Shown: positions 30,267-39,248 of the stretch, one piece after another
Layout: each line of letters begins with the position of its first letter
How positions within the stretch are numbered: position 1 is the stretch's first letter
Assembly: GCA_012837155.1 (NCBI GenBank)
Contig: CP051546.1
Location: 2,979,699-3,043,698 of the forward strand
DNA length: 64,000 bases
Source of the DNA: Flavobacterium sp.
GTDB taxonomy: Bacteria > Bacteroidota > Bacteroidia > Flavobacteriales > Flavobacteriaceae
Direction of reading: 5' to 3'
The notes under the pieces: generated by a model
What the model was told of the DNA's origin: nothing
The model's database searches: none
What the model saw: the letters and a program-made list of their open reading frames with translations, nothing else
Position numbers and translations under genes: made by a program

Positions 30267-30415
30267 TATTTTAGTTTTATTTTTAAATGTTTACACGCCC
30301 CTAGCCCCTCTAACTCCTTTTTATATTTTTTTGGAATCGTTGAATCTTCGATTTCAAGAGGAGGAATTCAATCCTGCTAACAGAAAACCTATTAAAATTT
30401 GGAAAAATAATTAAA

Positions 30416-30519
30416 GCATACATTTGTAATCCTTTCTACTCCTAACTCCCCTCTTGAGAGGGGTTGGGAGTGTGTTTTTCGTTTTCAAAAATATAAAACT
30501 CAATGGCTCGAAGTACATT
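30416..30519. repeat. Duplicated 3' end of the DUF559 gene plus hairpin
   Basis: This 104-bp stretch is nearly identical to 30566-30669, 150 bp away. The second copy contains the last codons of the DUF559 gene and the hairpin CCCCTCT-TG-AGAGGGG. The first copy keeps the hairpin (30448-30463) and the same coding remnant. The rest of the 30267-30591 gap shows only degenerate relatives of the same repeat. Confidence 0.8.
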
Positions 30520-30591
30520 CAATCCTACTAACAGAAATAGATAAGGATTTAAACATCATTTTCAAGCATACATTTGTAATCCTTTCTACTC

Positions 30592-31038
30592 CTAACTCCC
30601 CTCTTGAGAGGGGTTGGGGGTGTGTTTTTCATATTCAAAAATATAAAACTCAATGGCTCGAAGTACATTTTCTATATCATTCAGCACCTCATCATCACTA
30701 AATCTCAAAACAGCAATTCCCAATTCATTCATTCTTTTTTCTTTTACCTCATCTTTATTGTATACTTCCAAAAACTGATGAGAATAACCATCAATTTCAA
30801 TTCCCAACATTAATTCATAACAAAAGAAATCTAAAATATAATTATCAATTGGCTTCTGACGATGAAAATCATAACCGTGCATTTGTTTTCCTTTCAATTT
30901 TAACCACATGAAAATTTCAGTTTTAGTGGAATTATTCCGCAATTGCCGGGCAAACTCTTTGAGCTTTGGATTGTAGGGAATAATTTTTCTTCTTGCCATA
31001 TATCTGAATTTTTCAGTTCTTAATAAATAACACACCAC
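30592..31038 (-). CDS. DUF559 (Vsr-like) endonuclease-domain protein
   Basis: This 148-residue protein has the DUF559 core: ARQLRNNSTKTEIFMWLKLK, GYDFHRQKPIDNYILDFFCY and LGIEIDGYSH, then RFSDDEVLNDIENVLRAIEF. The pattern (E...D...E-x-D/Q) is PD-(D/E)xK/Vsr-like. Activity for this family is predicted, not well characterised. The true start may be the ATG 13 codons in (MARRKIIPYN). The last residues HTPNPSQEGS are encoded by the hairpin repeat itself. Similar hairpins surround the gene. It breaks the glycosyltransferase operon. Confidence 0.8.
   Translation of the reverse strand: MVCYLLRTEKFRYMARRKIIPYNPKLKEFARQLRNNSTKTEIFMWLKLKGKQMHGYDFHRQKPIDNYILDFFCYELMLGIEIDGYSHQFLEVYNKDEVKEKRMNELGIAVLRFSDDEVLNDIENVLRAIEFYIFEYEKHTPNPSQEGS
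30598..30613. repeat. CCCCTCT-type hairpin repeat within the DUF559 3' end
   Basis: CCCCTCT-TG-AGAGGGG forms a 7-bp stem. It also encodes the final residues of the DUF559 protein. Further copies are at 30448-30463, 32463-32478 (opposite orientation) and 32582-32597, with degenerate ones near 30298-30320 and 31030-31055. Confidence 0.85.
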
Positions 31039-31220
31039 TAACCCCTCTAACTCTATACATTACTAAATTTTGGAATCGTTGAATCTTCGATTTCAAGAGA
31101 GGGATTTTTTTCCTGCTAATTTACTACTTGTGGAGTTTCGATGTTGTTCTTTATACTTCTTTTTTCAAACCCATAACTCCACTCAAAAAGGGAATTCATA
31201 CCATTGATTTTTATAAAATA

Positions 31221-32360
31221 GTCCAAAAACACTCGAAACATTTTTTTTATTCACATTGGACTAAAATATAAAAATCGTATATTTGGCTTAAGAAAGAAAA
31301 TATATGTCGTCACCAAAAATATTTACAATAAAGGAGAGCTTGTCGGAGCTCAAAAAAATTCAAAAAAAGAGCAACCCCATGATTGCAAAGAGAGTACATG
31401 CTTTACTTGTTTTTAAAGAAAATGAACTGAATGGAATTTCTAAAAGAGAGGTTGCTCAAGCCATAGGGGTTAATCATAATAGTATTCAGTCGTGGCGCGA
31501 CCTCTATATTAATGGAGGGATTGAACTACTGACAAGACATTCTAAAAAAGGATACAAGCCCAGTGTTATAACTTTGGAAGAAGAGCAAGCTTTAAGAGAA
31601 CAGATGTTTAATCCTGAAAACGGGTTTGTTGGATACGTCGAACTGTTAGCTTGGTTTGATGAAAAGTTTGGGAAACAAACTAATTACAGCACTTTCAAAG
31701 GGTACGTTTATAGAAAATTCAAGGCAAAAATAAAGACCGCAAGAAAAATTCATGTTAAGAAAGACCAAATTAAGGTTGAGGATTTTAAAAAAATTTCAGT
31801 AAAGAATGTGAAAACATCTACAACGAAAAAGGATGGGGATTTAAAACAATAAACTTGTATTGTCAAGATGAAAGTCGGTTCGGGATGTTTACTAGAAACG
31901 GAAAAGCCTTAACGGCAAAAGGAATTAAGCCGATATGTGTCTTTCAACAAGTATTCAAAGCCACATGGTTATTTGGTGCTTATTCACCATTTACAGGAGA
32001 TCATTTTGAATTGGAATTACCCCATTGCAATTCAAATAATTTTCAACTATTCCTAAATGAATTTTCAAAAGAGAGACCTGATGAATTTAAAATAATAATC
32101 TTAGATAATGGTGCATTTCACAAATCAAAGACCCTTACCATTCCAAATAACATAGCGTTACTTTTTATCCCACCATATTCACCAGAACTCAATCCCTCAG
32201 AAAAAATATGGTGGCGAATGAAAAGGGCTTTTACTGGAAAACTGCACAAATCACTAGAAGAGGTAAGTTCTTTCATAGAGAATGAGGTGAAAAAACTAAC
32301 TAATGAAATTGTCAAGAAAACCTGTGAATTTGAATATATCGTTTCATCTCCTTTTTGGAC
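31221..32360 (+). mobile_element. IS630-family insertion sequence
   Basis: The ends GTCCAAAAA and TTTTTGGAC are inverted and flanked by TA (31219-31220 and 32361-32362), the IS630/Tc1 target duplication. Length is 1140 bp. The transposase reading frame runs about 13 bp past the right end. Confidence 0.82.
31278..31285 (+). promoter_or_regulatory. Putative -7 element for the IS630 transposase
   Basis: TATATTTG matches TAnnTTTG, 18 bp before the ATG at 31304. Confidence 0.45.
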
Positions 32361-32373
32361 TAAACTGTATTAG
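31304..32373 (+). CDS. IS630-family transposase in two frames (orfA/orfB)
   Basis: The first frame (182 residues) has helix-turn-helix domains (ISKREVAQAIGVNHNSIQSW). The second carries the DDE core: D in YCQDESRFGMF, D in IIILDNGAFHKS and E in PPYSPELNPSEKIWWRMK. Near 31788-31794, TTT-AAA-AAA-ATT allows a -1 shift on A7 to reach NFSKECENIYNEKGWGFKTI then NLYCQDE. The shift site and its place between DNA-binding and catalytic parts fit programmed frameshifting known in some IS630 relatives. A simple missing A is the alternative. Confidence 0.87.
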
Positions 32374-32616
32374 TCAATGGTATCAATCCTTCAAACCGAT
32401 GTCTTTTTCAAAATTTAGACTAACATTTCAAATTATTTACTCATAATTTTTCACACCCCTACCCCCTCTCAAGAGGGGAAAAGAACCATATTAACAACTA
32501 TTTGGAGGGTACTGATTTATTTTTTAAAATTTAGTCAAATATTTCGAATTATACATTACTAATTAATAACCCTCCTAACTCCCCCTCTTGAGAGGGGTTG
32601 GGGGTGTTTTTCGTTT
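32374..32616. repeat. Repeat-rich gap with two opposed CCCCTCT hairpins
   Basis: The two hairpins lie at 32463-32478 (CA loop) and 32582-32597 (TG loop), in opposite orientations. They are separated by AT-rich DNA holding two AAAATTTAG-type stretches. No gene is seen. Confidence 0.7.
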
Positions 32617-33690
32617 TCAATTTAATAACCGTATATGCTCTTCCACCATTTTTTCTAAACTAAAATCTTTCTCGATTTGCTTACTAACATTGTTTTCTAT
32701 TTTTATATTCCCTAAAACTATGTTTTTGATGATTTCCGCCAAAGCCAAATAATCTTTCGTCTCAAAAATAAATCCATTTTGGTCGTGTTGAATAATTTCA
32801 AGATTTCCACCAACTGGAGTCGTAATAACGGGAACATTTGCCGACAAACTCTCTAAAATAGAAAGGCTGAAACACTCCATATACGTCGGCTGCAACAAAT
32901 ACCTGTAATTGGACAACAATTCGTTGAGTTGGGAAGAACCTCCTTTAAAATGGATGATTCCCTCTAAATTATTTACCTTATTCATATCTATTAACTCTTT
33001 TTCATAAGGGCCTTCACCATACACATCAATTTGAATTTGGTTTTTGATGTGTTCTTCCAAGGCACCAACCGCTTTTATCAAATCTTGAATTCCCTTGGAA
33101 TGTCGCAAATGGGAACAAACTACAAATTTATTCTTATTTTCTTGAGATCGTTTTACAAATACCGAAGTATCAATTCCATTATAAATCACTTTGGTTTTTT
33201 TGGATAAAAAAGAACCATAATCTTTGAGAATCTGTTTTCGGGTATAATCGGAAACGCCTATGAATTGGTCTATGTATTGGGAATACAATACTCCTTTGAT
33301 TTTATTTTTCAGGATTTTAGATAGTGGAAAACCGCCAATCGGTCTTGGGTTATGATCTACTGCAATAGTCTGTTTGATTCCTGAATTTTTTGCTTTTTTA
33401 TAAAAGGAAATACACAAAGCCAGAAAATGAGTAACCAAAACATCGTATTGTAAGTTTTCTTGAGTTACTTTTTCCAAGAAAAAGGCTTCTACATTTTGAT
33501 TATTCGCGCTAAAAATTGTCAGACTAGAAAAGAAATCAAAGGGCTGGTAGTCCGAAAAATACCAATCTACTTCATACCCGAACTCTTTGGCTTTCGCATC
33601 ATAAGCCACATAAAACCGATCCATTCCACCGATACGATTGGGATTAAGCGCATAATTGCAGACGATGGCTATTTTTTTTTTCTTAATCAT
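32617..33690 (-). CDS. GT4-family glycosyltransferase
   Basis: From the ATG at 33690 (MIKKKKIAIVCNYALNPNRI) the protein has 357 residues. It shows GGMDRFYVAYDAKAKEFGYE, GVSDYTRKQIL, VIYNGIDTSVF, VCSHLRHSKGIQDLI and the donor site PTYMECFSLSILESLSANVP. I prefer this start because the longer frame from 33714 only adds residues inside the upstream gene. The 8-bp overlap indicates coupling. Confidence 0.87.
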   Translation of the reverse strand: MIKKKKIAIVCNYALNPNRIGGMDRFYVAYDAKAKEFGYEVDWYFSDYQPFDFFSSLTIFSANNQNVEAFFLEKVTQENLQYDVLVTHFLALCISFYKKAKNSGIKQTIAVDHNPRPIGGFPLSKILKNKIKGVLYSQYIDQFIGVSDYTRKQILKDYGSFLSKKTKVIYNGIDTSVFVKRSQENKNKFVVCSHLRHSKGIQDLIKAVGALEEHIKNQIQIDVYGEGPYEKELIDMNKVNNLEGIIHFKGGSSQLNELLSNYRYLLQPTYMECFSLSILESLSANVPVITTPVGGNLEIIQHDQNGFIFETKDYLALAEIIKNIVLGNIKIENNVSKQIEKDFSLEKMVEEHIRLLN

Positions 33691-35080
33691 TAAAACGAGA
33701 TAAAGTTGCTGCAATTCTTTTACTGGTTCCTTCGAGAGGTTCGCTTATTTGTAAGTCTATCATTCTTTTTCTTTGATTGGTTCTTTTCTTTGGATCATTC
33801 AAAGCCTCATTGATTTGACTTATCAATTCAATCTCGCTTTTCGCAATGGTCACAGACTGGCTATCGACTACTTTTTTAAAATGTCCATAATTTAGAAAAC
33901 GTTGGTCATTGTACAAACCATTTTCGAGATTTCCAAAAACAGTATTGATTACTGGTTTATCAAACAACATAAAATCTAAACTCATGGTCGAACACATATT
34001 GATATTCAAATCAACATATTCCAACAAAGAACGCAAATCTTTAATATCTTCTTCGCTAGGAATTCGTTGTGACCAAGATTCTGCATGATTCTCCCGAGTC
34101 AAAACCCATTTAGGAACGTTCCAAAGAATTTCAGGAAATGCTAATCTAATAGCCTTAAATCTTGTATCGTCTTCAGCTGGAGAAGTTCTTACAATAAGTT
34201 GACTGGGAATTGCAATAGCATGATTCCTTATAGCAGTTGCAATGGCACAGATAACAATAGGGTCATTTTGACCAATAGAAACATCTGCGCAACTATAACA
34301 TATTGTTTTTAGGCTGGTATCTAAGTTAAATTTTGTGTAAAAGTTTTCAGCAGTAGTTTTGTATTTTGGCATTACATAAGGTTCAAATTGTGGAGTTCCT
34401 ACTATTTTGACCTTATCCTCATTCACTTTTGGATAAAAATACAACAATTCAGTTTTCATTAAATGACTCCAAACCAAGAAATAATCAAAAGCACCTAGCA
34501 TTCTTCCCTTTGAAGCTAGATTGTCCCAACTAAAAATAAAAGTACTTACAGGAATTTTTAATTGTTGTGCAGCATACAAAAAAGGGGCTAAATAAGGGGG
34601 GCGTTGATGTGTAAAAAACAAATGCGTGGGCTGATCTTCTTTCAGTAAATTCAAATAGGATTGGGTGATTTTATTTTTAGAAAAAGAAAAGAATTGCAAC
34701 TTTTCGGCCAATAGGATACTAGCATCCGTATGGATAAAACGAGTACATAAATAAATCAACTTGATTAATAATGCCCGAGTTGAATTGTTTTTGGGATAGC
34801 CTGTTTCCAAATTATCTTTCATCCCATAAAAAGACTGATGCTTTTGTAAATGGGTAACTTCTTTCCATTTTCTGAAAAACCAAGTTAATTTTCCCTCAAC
34901 AAAAACATCCAATACTTTAATTGTCACGTTGGATTGGGAAATAGATTGAAAAGCACTTATTGGCAACCCCGAATAGATGGTAATCCATTCAAATTGTTTC
35001 GTCGCTTCCGTAATGAAATCACTCATGATAAAATTGCGAAAACCAACTCCATCTGTTATTACTATTCCTAGTTTTTTCAT
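33683..35080 (-). CDS. GT-B-like glycosyl- or glycerophosphotransferase
   Basis: This intact 465-residue protein begins MKKLGIVITDGVGFRNFIMS. The C-terminal half has DLNINMCSTMSLDFMLFDKP and IAKSEIELISQINEALNDPK, reminiscent of CDP-glycerol glycerophosphotransferase or capsule GT-B enzymes. I cannot fix the family or substrate. Its place between neuC and a GT4 gene suggests action in the nonulosonate-containing glycan. Confidence 0.65.
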   Translation of the reverse strand: MKKLGIVITDGVGFRNFIMSDFITEATKQFEWITIYSGLPISAFQSISQSNVTIKVLDVFVEGKLTWFFRKWKEVTHLQKHQSFYGMKDNLETGYPKNNSTRALLIKLIYLCTRFIHTDASILLAEKLQFFSFSKNKITQSYLNLLKEDQPTHLFFTHQRPPYLAPFLYAAQQLKIPVSTFIFSWDNLASKGRMLGAFDYFLVWSHLMKTELLYFYPKVNEDKVKIVGTPQFEPYVMPKYKTTAENFYTKFNLDTSLKTICYSCADVSIGQNDPIVICAIATAIRNHAIAIPSQLIVRTSPAEDDTRFKAIRLAFPEILWNVPKWVLTRENHAESWSQRIPSEEDIKDLRSLLEYVDLNINMCSTMSLDFMLFDKPVINTVFGNLENGLYNDQRFLNYGHFKKVVDSQSVTIAKSEIELISQINEALNDPKKRTNQRKRMIDLQISEPLEGTSKRIAATLSRFND

Positions 35081-35131
35081 TTCTTTTTTCTAAACCCTTT
35101 CAGAGTTCAAAACTTTGAAAGAGGTGATATA

Positions 35132-36253
35132 CTATCGATCTCTAAATTGTTTCTGGTGGTTGATTTTCCAAATAGCCGTATTTTTGATGGATTCTAGAAA
35201 TAATTGGGTACTTTTTCCTTGACCAAAATCAGGCTTTGTTATTTTTACTTGATGCTCGTCAATCTTTTTCAAGGCAGTCGCAATACTATGGACACCATAA
35301 TCCACATTCACAATATCCGAATGTACCACCCTATTTTGTTGTCGTGTACCAATGTTAATAATAGGAATACCATAATAAGGTGCCTCTCGAATGCCAGCAC
35401 TACTATTCCCAATTATAAATTGACTGTTTTTTAATAAAGTCAAAAAATATTCAAATCGCAAAGAAGGAAAAACTCGGAATCGCATATTATCTTTCAGTTT
35501 TTTATAGCCATCAATAATATATTGACTTCCCAAATCATTGTTAGGATAAATTACCACGTAATTATGAGTATCATTCAATAAAGCGGCTATAAAATCATCC
35601 ACATATTGTTGCATGGCTGCGGCTTCGGTCGTTACGGGATGAAACATAACTATGGCAAAAGACTCAAAGGGAATTTGATAATACTCCTTAACGATTTCCC
35701 AACTAGGCAATTCATCTGAAAACATAATGTCGATATCAGGAGAACCAATCGTAAAAATAGACGATTTTATTTCGCCCATTTGTTGCAATCGCTTGGCTGC
35801 ATTTTCATTGGAAACAAAATGAATATGACTCAACTTACTCACGCTGTGGCGAATTAACTCATCGACAGTTCCCGAGAGTTCTCCTCCTTCAATATGAGCC
35901 ACTAAAATATTATTTAATGACCCCACAATGGCTCCCGACAAGGTTTCCACTCGGTCTCCATGAACCACAATCAAATCGGGGTTGATGATTTTGACATAAG
36001 CCGAAAGTCCTTCGATGGTTTTTGCCAAAGTCAAATCCATGGTGGTTTCGTGGGTATGATTCTCGAAAGTATGCACGTTCTTGAATTGACATCTTTCTAT
36101 TTCTATAAGAGTGTATCCATATTCATTTTGCAAGTGCATACCCGTAACAAAGACAAAAACTTCGAATTCTTGCTGTTGTTCAAGAATTTGAATTAGTGAT
36201 TTTATTTTGCCGAAATCAGCTCGTGTTCCAGTAAGGAATAGAATTTTTTTCAT
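35132..36253 (-). CDS. neuC: UDP-N-acetylglucosamine 2-epimerase, hydrolysing (NeuC/LegG type)
   Basis: This 373-residue protein starts with KKILFLTGTRADFGKIKSLI. The R-A-D-(Y/F)-(G/A) form marks the hydrolysing NeuC branch rather than WecB (GTRPEAI). Further motifs are LIVVHGDRVETLSGAI, HIEGGELSGTVDELIRHSVS and GNSSAGIREAPYYGIPIINI. NeuC yields ManNAc from UDP-GlcNAc. The LegG branch acts on UDP-diacetamido-bacillosamine. It is split from neuB by about 3 kb of repeats, GIY-YIG and IS copy B, so the original neuA-neuB-neuC order is intact but spaced out. Confidence 0.88.
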   Translation of the reverse strand: MKKILFLTGTRADFGKIKSLIQILEQQQEFEVFVFVTGMHLQNEYGYTLIEIERCQFKNVHTFENHTHETTMDLTLAKTIEGLSAYVKIINPDLIVVHGDRVETLSGAIVGSLNNILVAHIEGGELSGTVDELIRHSVSKLSHIHFVSNENAAKRLQQMGEIKSSIFTIGSPDIDIMFSDELPSWEIVKEYYQIPFESFAIVMFHPVTTEAAAMQQYVDDFIAALLNDTHNYVVIYPNNDLGSQYIIDGYKKLKDNMRFRVFPSLRFEYFLTLLKNSQFIIGNSSAGIREAPYYGIPIINIGTRQQNRVVHSDIVNVDYGVHSIATALKKIDEHQVKITKPDFGQGKSTQLFLESIKNTAIWKINHQKQFRDR

Positions 36254-36289
36254 TTTGAAATCAAATATTCATTTTTTGTCACATAGAAC

Positions 36290-36500
36290 TCAGTCGAGAC
36301 ATTTATTTTATCATCTTGAATCTCGACTGCGCTCGATTTGACAACACTATTGCTAAACTAACTCTAAATGTCAGATAGAGTGCAGTCGAGACACTTGTTT
36401 TATCATCTTGAATCTCGACTGCGCTCGCATCTCGACTGCGCTCGATGTGACAACTACTTTTTGTCAGGTCGAGCCTTTCGACTTCGCTAAAGTCGAGACG
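36290..36500. repeat. TCGA-type hairpin repeats between neuC and the GIY-YIG gene
   Basis: Several copies of TCTCGACTGCGCTCG and inverted CGAGTGCAGTCGAG-like or GTCGAGACAC arms pair as hairpins. A larger arm (TCGAGCCTTTCGACTTCG) ends at the GIY-YIG stop. The repeats encode a false 67-residue frame. Confidence 0.85.
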
Positions 36501-36502
36501 CT

Positions 36503-36835
36503 TCATTCCTCAATTTTGTTATTATCTGGATTGTATTTATGATGCGTCGCATTTCTACATTCAGACAAGCCTTGCAATTTATCAAAATTTTCATCTATTA
36601 AACTCTGCTTTTTCACTCTGCTCCATTTTTTAATTTTCTTCTCGAACTCAATCGCTTGATTAGGATTAGTAAAGTCCTGACAAAAAGCTAATGCCACAGG
36701 TCTTCGAGAATGAGTATAAGCCTCTGGATATTTACCTGCATTGTGTTCCATTAGTCTTCTTTCAATATCAGATGTAATTCCTACATATAGAGAATTATCA
36801 TTGCATTTTAGTATATAAACATAATAGAATTTCAT
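36503..36835 (-). CDS. GIY-YIG nuclease superfamily protein (UPF0213-like)
   Basis: This 110-residue single-domain protein has YYVYILKCNDNSLYVGITSD (GIY-YIG), the catalytic Arg in IERRLMEHN, and a metal-binding Glu in IEFEKKIKKWSR. Family members are small DNA nucleases, often of unknown role. It is embedded in TCGA-type hairpin repeats on both sides: one ends at its stop codon and another starts about 25 bp before its start. Together with the DUF559/CCCCTCT pair this hints at a nuclease-repeat association. No promoter motif is evident. Confidence 0.85.
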   Translation of the reverse strand: MKFYYVYILKCNDNSLYVGITSDIERRLMEHNAGKYPEAYTHSRRPVALAFCQDFTNPNQAIEFEKKIKKWSRVKKQSLIDENFDKLQGLSECRNATHHKYNPDNNKIEE

Positions 36836-36859
36836 AATACATTTATTTTTTTAATCATG

Positions 36860-37480
36860 TTATCACTAGCTTCCCGACTACGCTCGCATCTCGACTGCGC
36901 TCGATGTGACTTCTTTATTTCATTTGTCAGGTCGAGCGCAGTCGAGACCTTTGTTTCTAATTACCAGTTTAATTTCATTTCTTATTGATAGCAACTTATG
37001 TATTACATTTAAATCAGAACTCTCTATGTTAAAAACAATCTCGACTGCGCTCGATTTGACAACACTATTGCTAAATTAACTCTAAATGTCACATAGAACT
37101 CAGTCGAGATACTTATTTTATCATCTTGAATCTCGACTGCGCTCGCATCTCGACTGCGCTCGATGTGACTTCTTTATTCCATTTGTCAGGTCGAGCGCAG
37201 TCGAGACCTTTGTTTCTAATTACCAGTTTAATTTCATTTCTTATTGATAGCAACTTATGTATTACATTTAAATCAGAACTCTCTATGTTAAAAACAATCT
37301 CGACTGCGCTCGATTTGACAACACTATTGCTAAATTAACTCTAAATGTCACATAGAGTGCAGTCGAGACACTTATTTTATCATCTTGAATCTCGACTGCG
37401 CTCGCATCTCGACTGCGCTCGATGTGACTTCTTTATTTCATTTGTCAGGTCGAGCGCAGTCGAGACCTTTGTTTCTAATT
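36860..37480. repeat. 259-bp tandem repeat units with TCGA hairpins, upstream of GIY-YIG
   Basis: The segment GTTTCTAATTACCAG recurs at a 259-bp spacing (ACCAG after 36960 and 37221), with almost identical sequence between. Each unit holds several TCTCGACTGCGCTCG / CGAGCGCAGTCGAGA arms. The third unit is cut at 37480 by IS copy B and continues at 38962. Confidence 0.88.
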
Positions 37481-38961
37481 AGTCATTCCTTAAAAACTCA
37501 CTTTTTGAGTTTTTAGATTTTTTATCAAAAACACATTTGCAAAAATATGCATTAAAAATTCGAGACAAAGAATAAATTGTGCTTTGATATGGTTAAACCT
37601 CATTTTTAGATTGTAACCAATACCTGCTAAAAGTGCATTATTAATATCTCCAGCCACGCCTTTGAGGAAATTTAATCCTAAAGCGTGGTTTCTTTTTAAA
37701 TGGGATATTGTTGGTTCTATTGCCGCTCTGGCTCTAAATCTTTTTCGGGCAACGTCTTGTTTGTATCTTGATTTTTCTTTTGTGTTTTTTGGGATTACTA
37801 TTTGTGTATTTTCAACTTGTGTGACACCTCTAAATCCTCTGTCTGTACTTGCTATTGTTGGTCTTGTACCTCCAATTTGCTCTCTAACTCGCTGGCTTTG
37901 TGCTAATGATTCTTCTAAGGTTTTGCTATCGTGAGGATTGCCTGAAAATCGTTTTATTGAGGTAATGACTCCTGTTTTTCGACCTCTTGTTACCGCTACT
38001 TTTGTTCCAAATTCATACGCTTTATGAGCTTTCCCTTTTGCTATACAGGCTGTTTGAGGTTCGTGTAAACTGTATATTTTTTCCTTGCTGTTTCTTTCCT
38101 GAGTGAGTACTTTTTTGTAATTGCTAAATTCTGTTTCGTATTGTTTTAAAATTTCTTCAGGCAACTTGCGTTCCAATTCTCGAACGACTCGCTTACCAAT
38201 GGTTCGCAACTTTTTTCGCGCCATTATAGCTTTCTTTTTTCGTTTGGGATGATGTCCAAAATAAGCATCCCGAAGATGTTGTTTGGCTACCCTTTTATAA
38301 GTTTGTCTTTGTTTAACTCCTTCTTTTTCAGCTATTTTTGTACAATTGTCAATTACCTTTTTAGCTAATTTGGCATCGGTTGGAAAAGTAATATTTTTTT
38401 CTTGAACAGTGGTGTCAATCTGAACTTCCTTTTCATTTTTCGCCTCTGGATGCAAGGCTACTGTTTGACTTAAAATAAATTCTAATCCTTTCTCTTTCAG
38501 TCTCTTTCTAAAATGAACAAACTCACTCGGGTCAAAAGGTTGCTTGTTTTGAAAAAAATATTCTCCTGTAAAATATTGCCAATAAGGGTTTTCTATCCAA
38601 CGTTCAACTACAGATTCATCACTCTCTTTAAACATCTCTTTTAACAGCAGTAAACCTGCTATTTTTCTAATCGGAATAGAGGGTCTTCCTTGCTCTGAAT
38701 ATAGGTTTTGGAACTCAAACTCCATTTTTGACCAATCAAGCTCCCCTGCGAGTTTTACCAAAGGATGCTCAAGGTTTATAAGATCTGTCAGCCTAGTCTG
38801 AAATAAATTTTGCTGAAAATTCGGTTTTATTTTACCTAACATATTGCCACTTTTTTATACCTAAATATACACTTTTTGGCAATTCAACTTAGTGTTTTTA
38901 AGTTGTTTTTATCTACAAGTTATTAACAATCAATCTGTTGTGTCATATTTAAGGATTGACT
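37481..38961 (-). mobile_element. IS5-superfamily insertion sequence, copy B
   Basis: This 1481-bp element is inverted relative to copy A, with ends AGTCATTCCTTAAA and AGTCAATCCTTAAA. The insertion target is known because neighbouring tandem units show the empty site CTAATTACC. The IS is bracketed by AATT on both sides, confirming a 4-bp duplication. Confidence 0.93.
37490..38842 (-). CDS. IS5-family DDE transposase, copy B (intact)
   Basis: Full 450 residues, with the same domains and DDE residues as copy A and no frame break: the homopolymer in MARKKLRTIGKR is A6. It is probably competent for transposition. Confidence 0.94.
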   Translation of the reverse strand: MLGKIKPNFQQNLFQTRLTDLINLEHPLVKLAGELDWSKMEFEFQNLYSEQGRPSIPIRKIAGLLLLKEMFKESDESVVERWIENPYWQYFTGEYFFQNKQPFDPSEFVHFRKRLKEKGLEFILSQTVALHPEAKNEKEVQIDTTVQEKNITFPTDAKLAKKVIDNCTKIAEKEGVKQRQTYKRVAKQHLRDAYFGHHPKRKKKAIMARKKLRTIGKRVVRELERKLPEEILKQYETEFSNYKKVLTQERNSKEKIYSLHEPQTACIAKGKAHKAYEFGTKVAVTRGRKTGVITSIKRFSGNPHDSKTLEESLAQSQRVREQIGGTRPTIASTDRGFRGVTQVENTQIVIPKNTKEKSRYKQDVARKRFRARAAIEPTISHLKRNHALGLNFLKGVAGDINNALLAGIGYNLKMRFNHIKAQFILCLEFLMHIFANVFLIKNLKTQKVSF

Positions 38962-39248
38962 AATTACCAGTTTAATTTCATTTCTTATTGATAGCAACTT
39001 ATGTATTACATTTAAATCAGAACTCTCTATGTTAAAAACAATCTCGACTGCGCTCGATTTGACAACACTATTGCTAAATTAACTCTAAATGTCACATAGA
39101 ACTCAGTCGAGACACTTATTTTATCATCTTGAATCTCGACTACGCTCGCATCTCGACTGCGCTCGATGTGACAACTACTTTTTATCAGTCGAGCCTTTCG
39201 ACTTCACTAAAATCGGGCTAAAGTCCAGACGCTTCAATGAGGGATCCT
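38962..39248. repeat. Remainder of the interrupted tandem unit and further TCGA hairpins, up to neuB
   Basis: The sequence from 38962 continues the third 259-bp unit. It ends with TCTCGACTGCGCTCGATG and a TCGAGCCTTTCGACTTCACT-type arm close to the neuB stop. Confidence 0.82.

Noticed and set aside
36303..36506. 67-residue frame through the hairpin repeats (SCHIERSRDASAVEIQDD)
   Set aside because: It is a translation of TCGA-type repeats; the same peptide words recur wherever the repeat occurs.
37126..37338. 70-residue frame in the tandem repeats, and a similar one at 39089-39298
   Set aside because: Repeat translation with no independent coding evidence.
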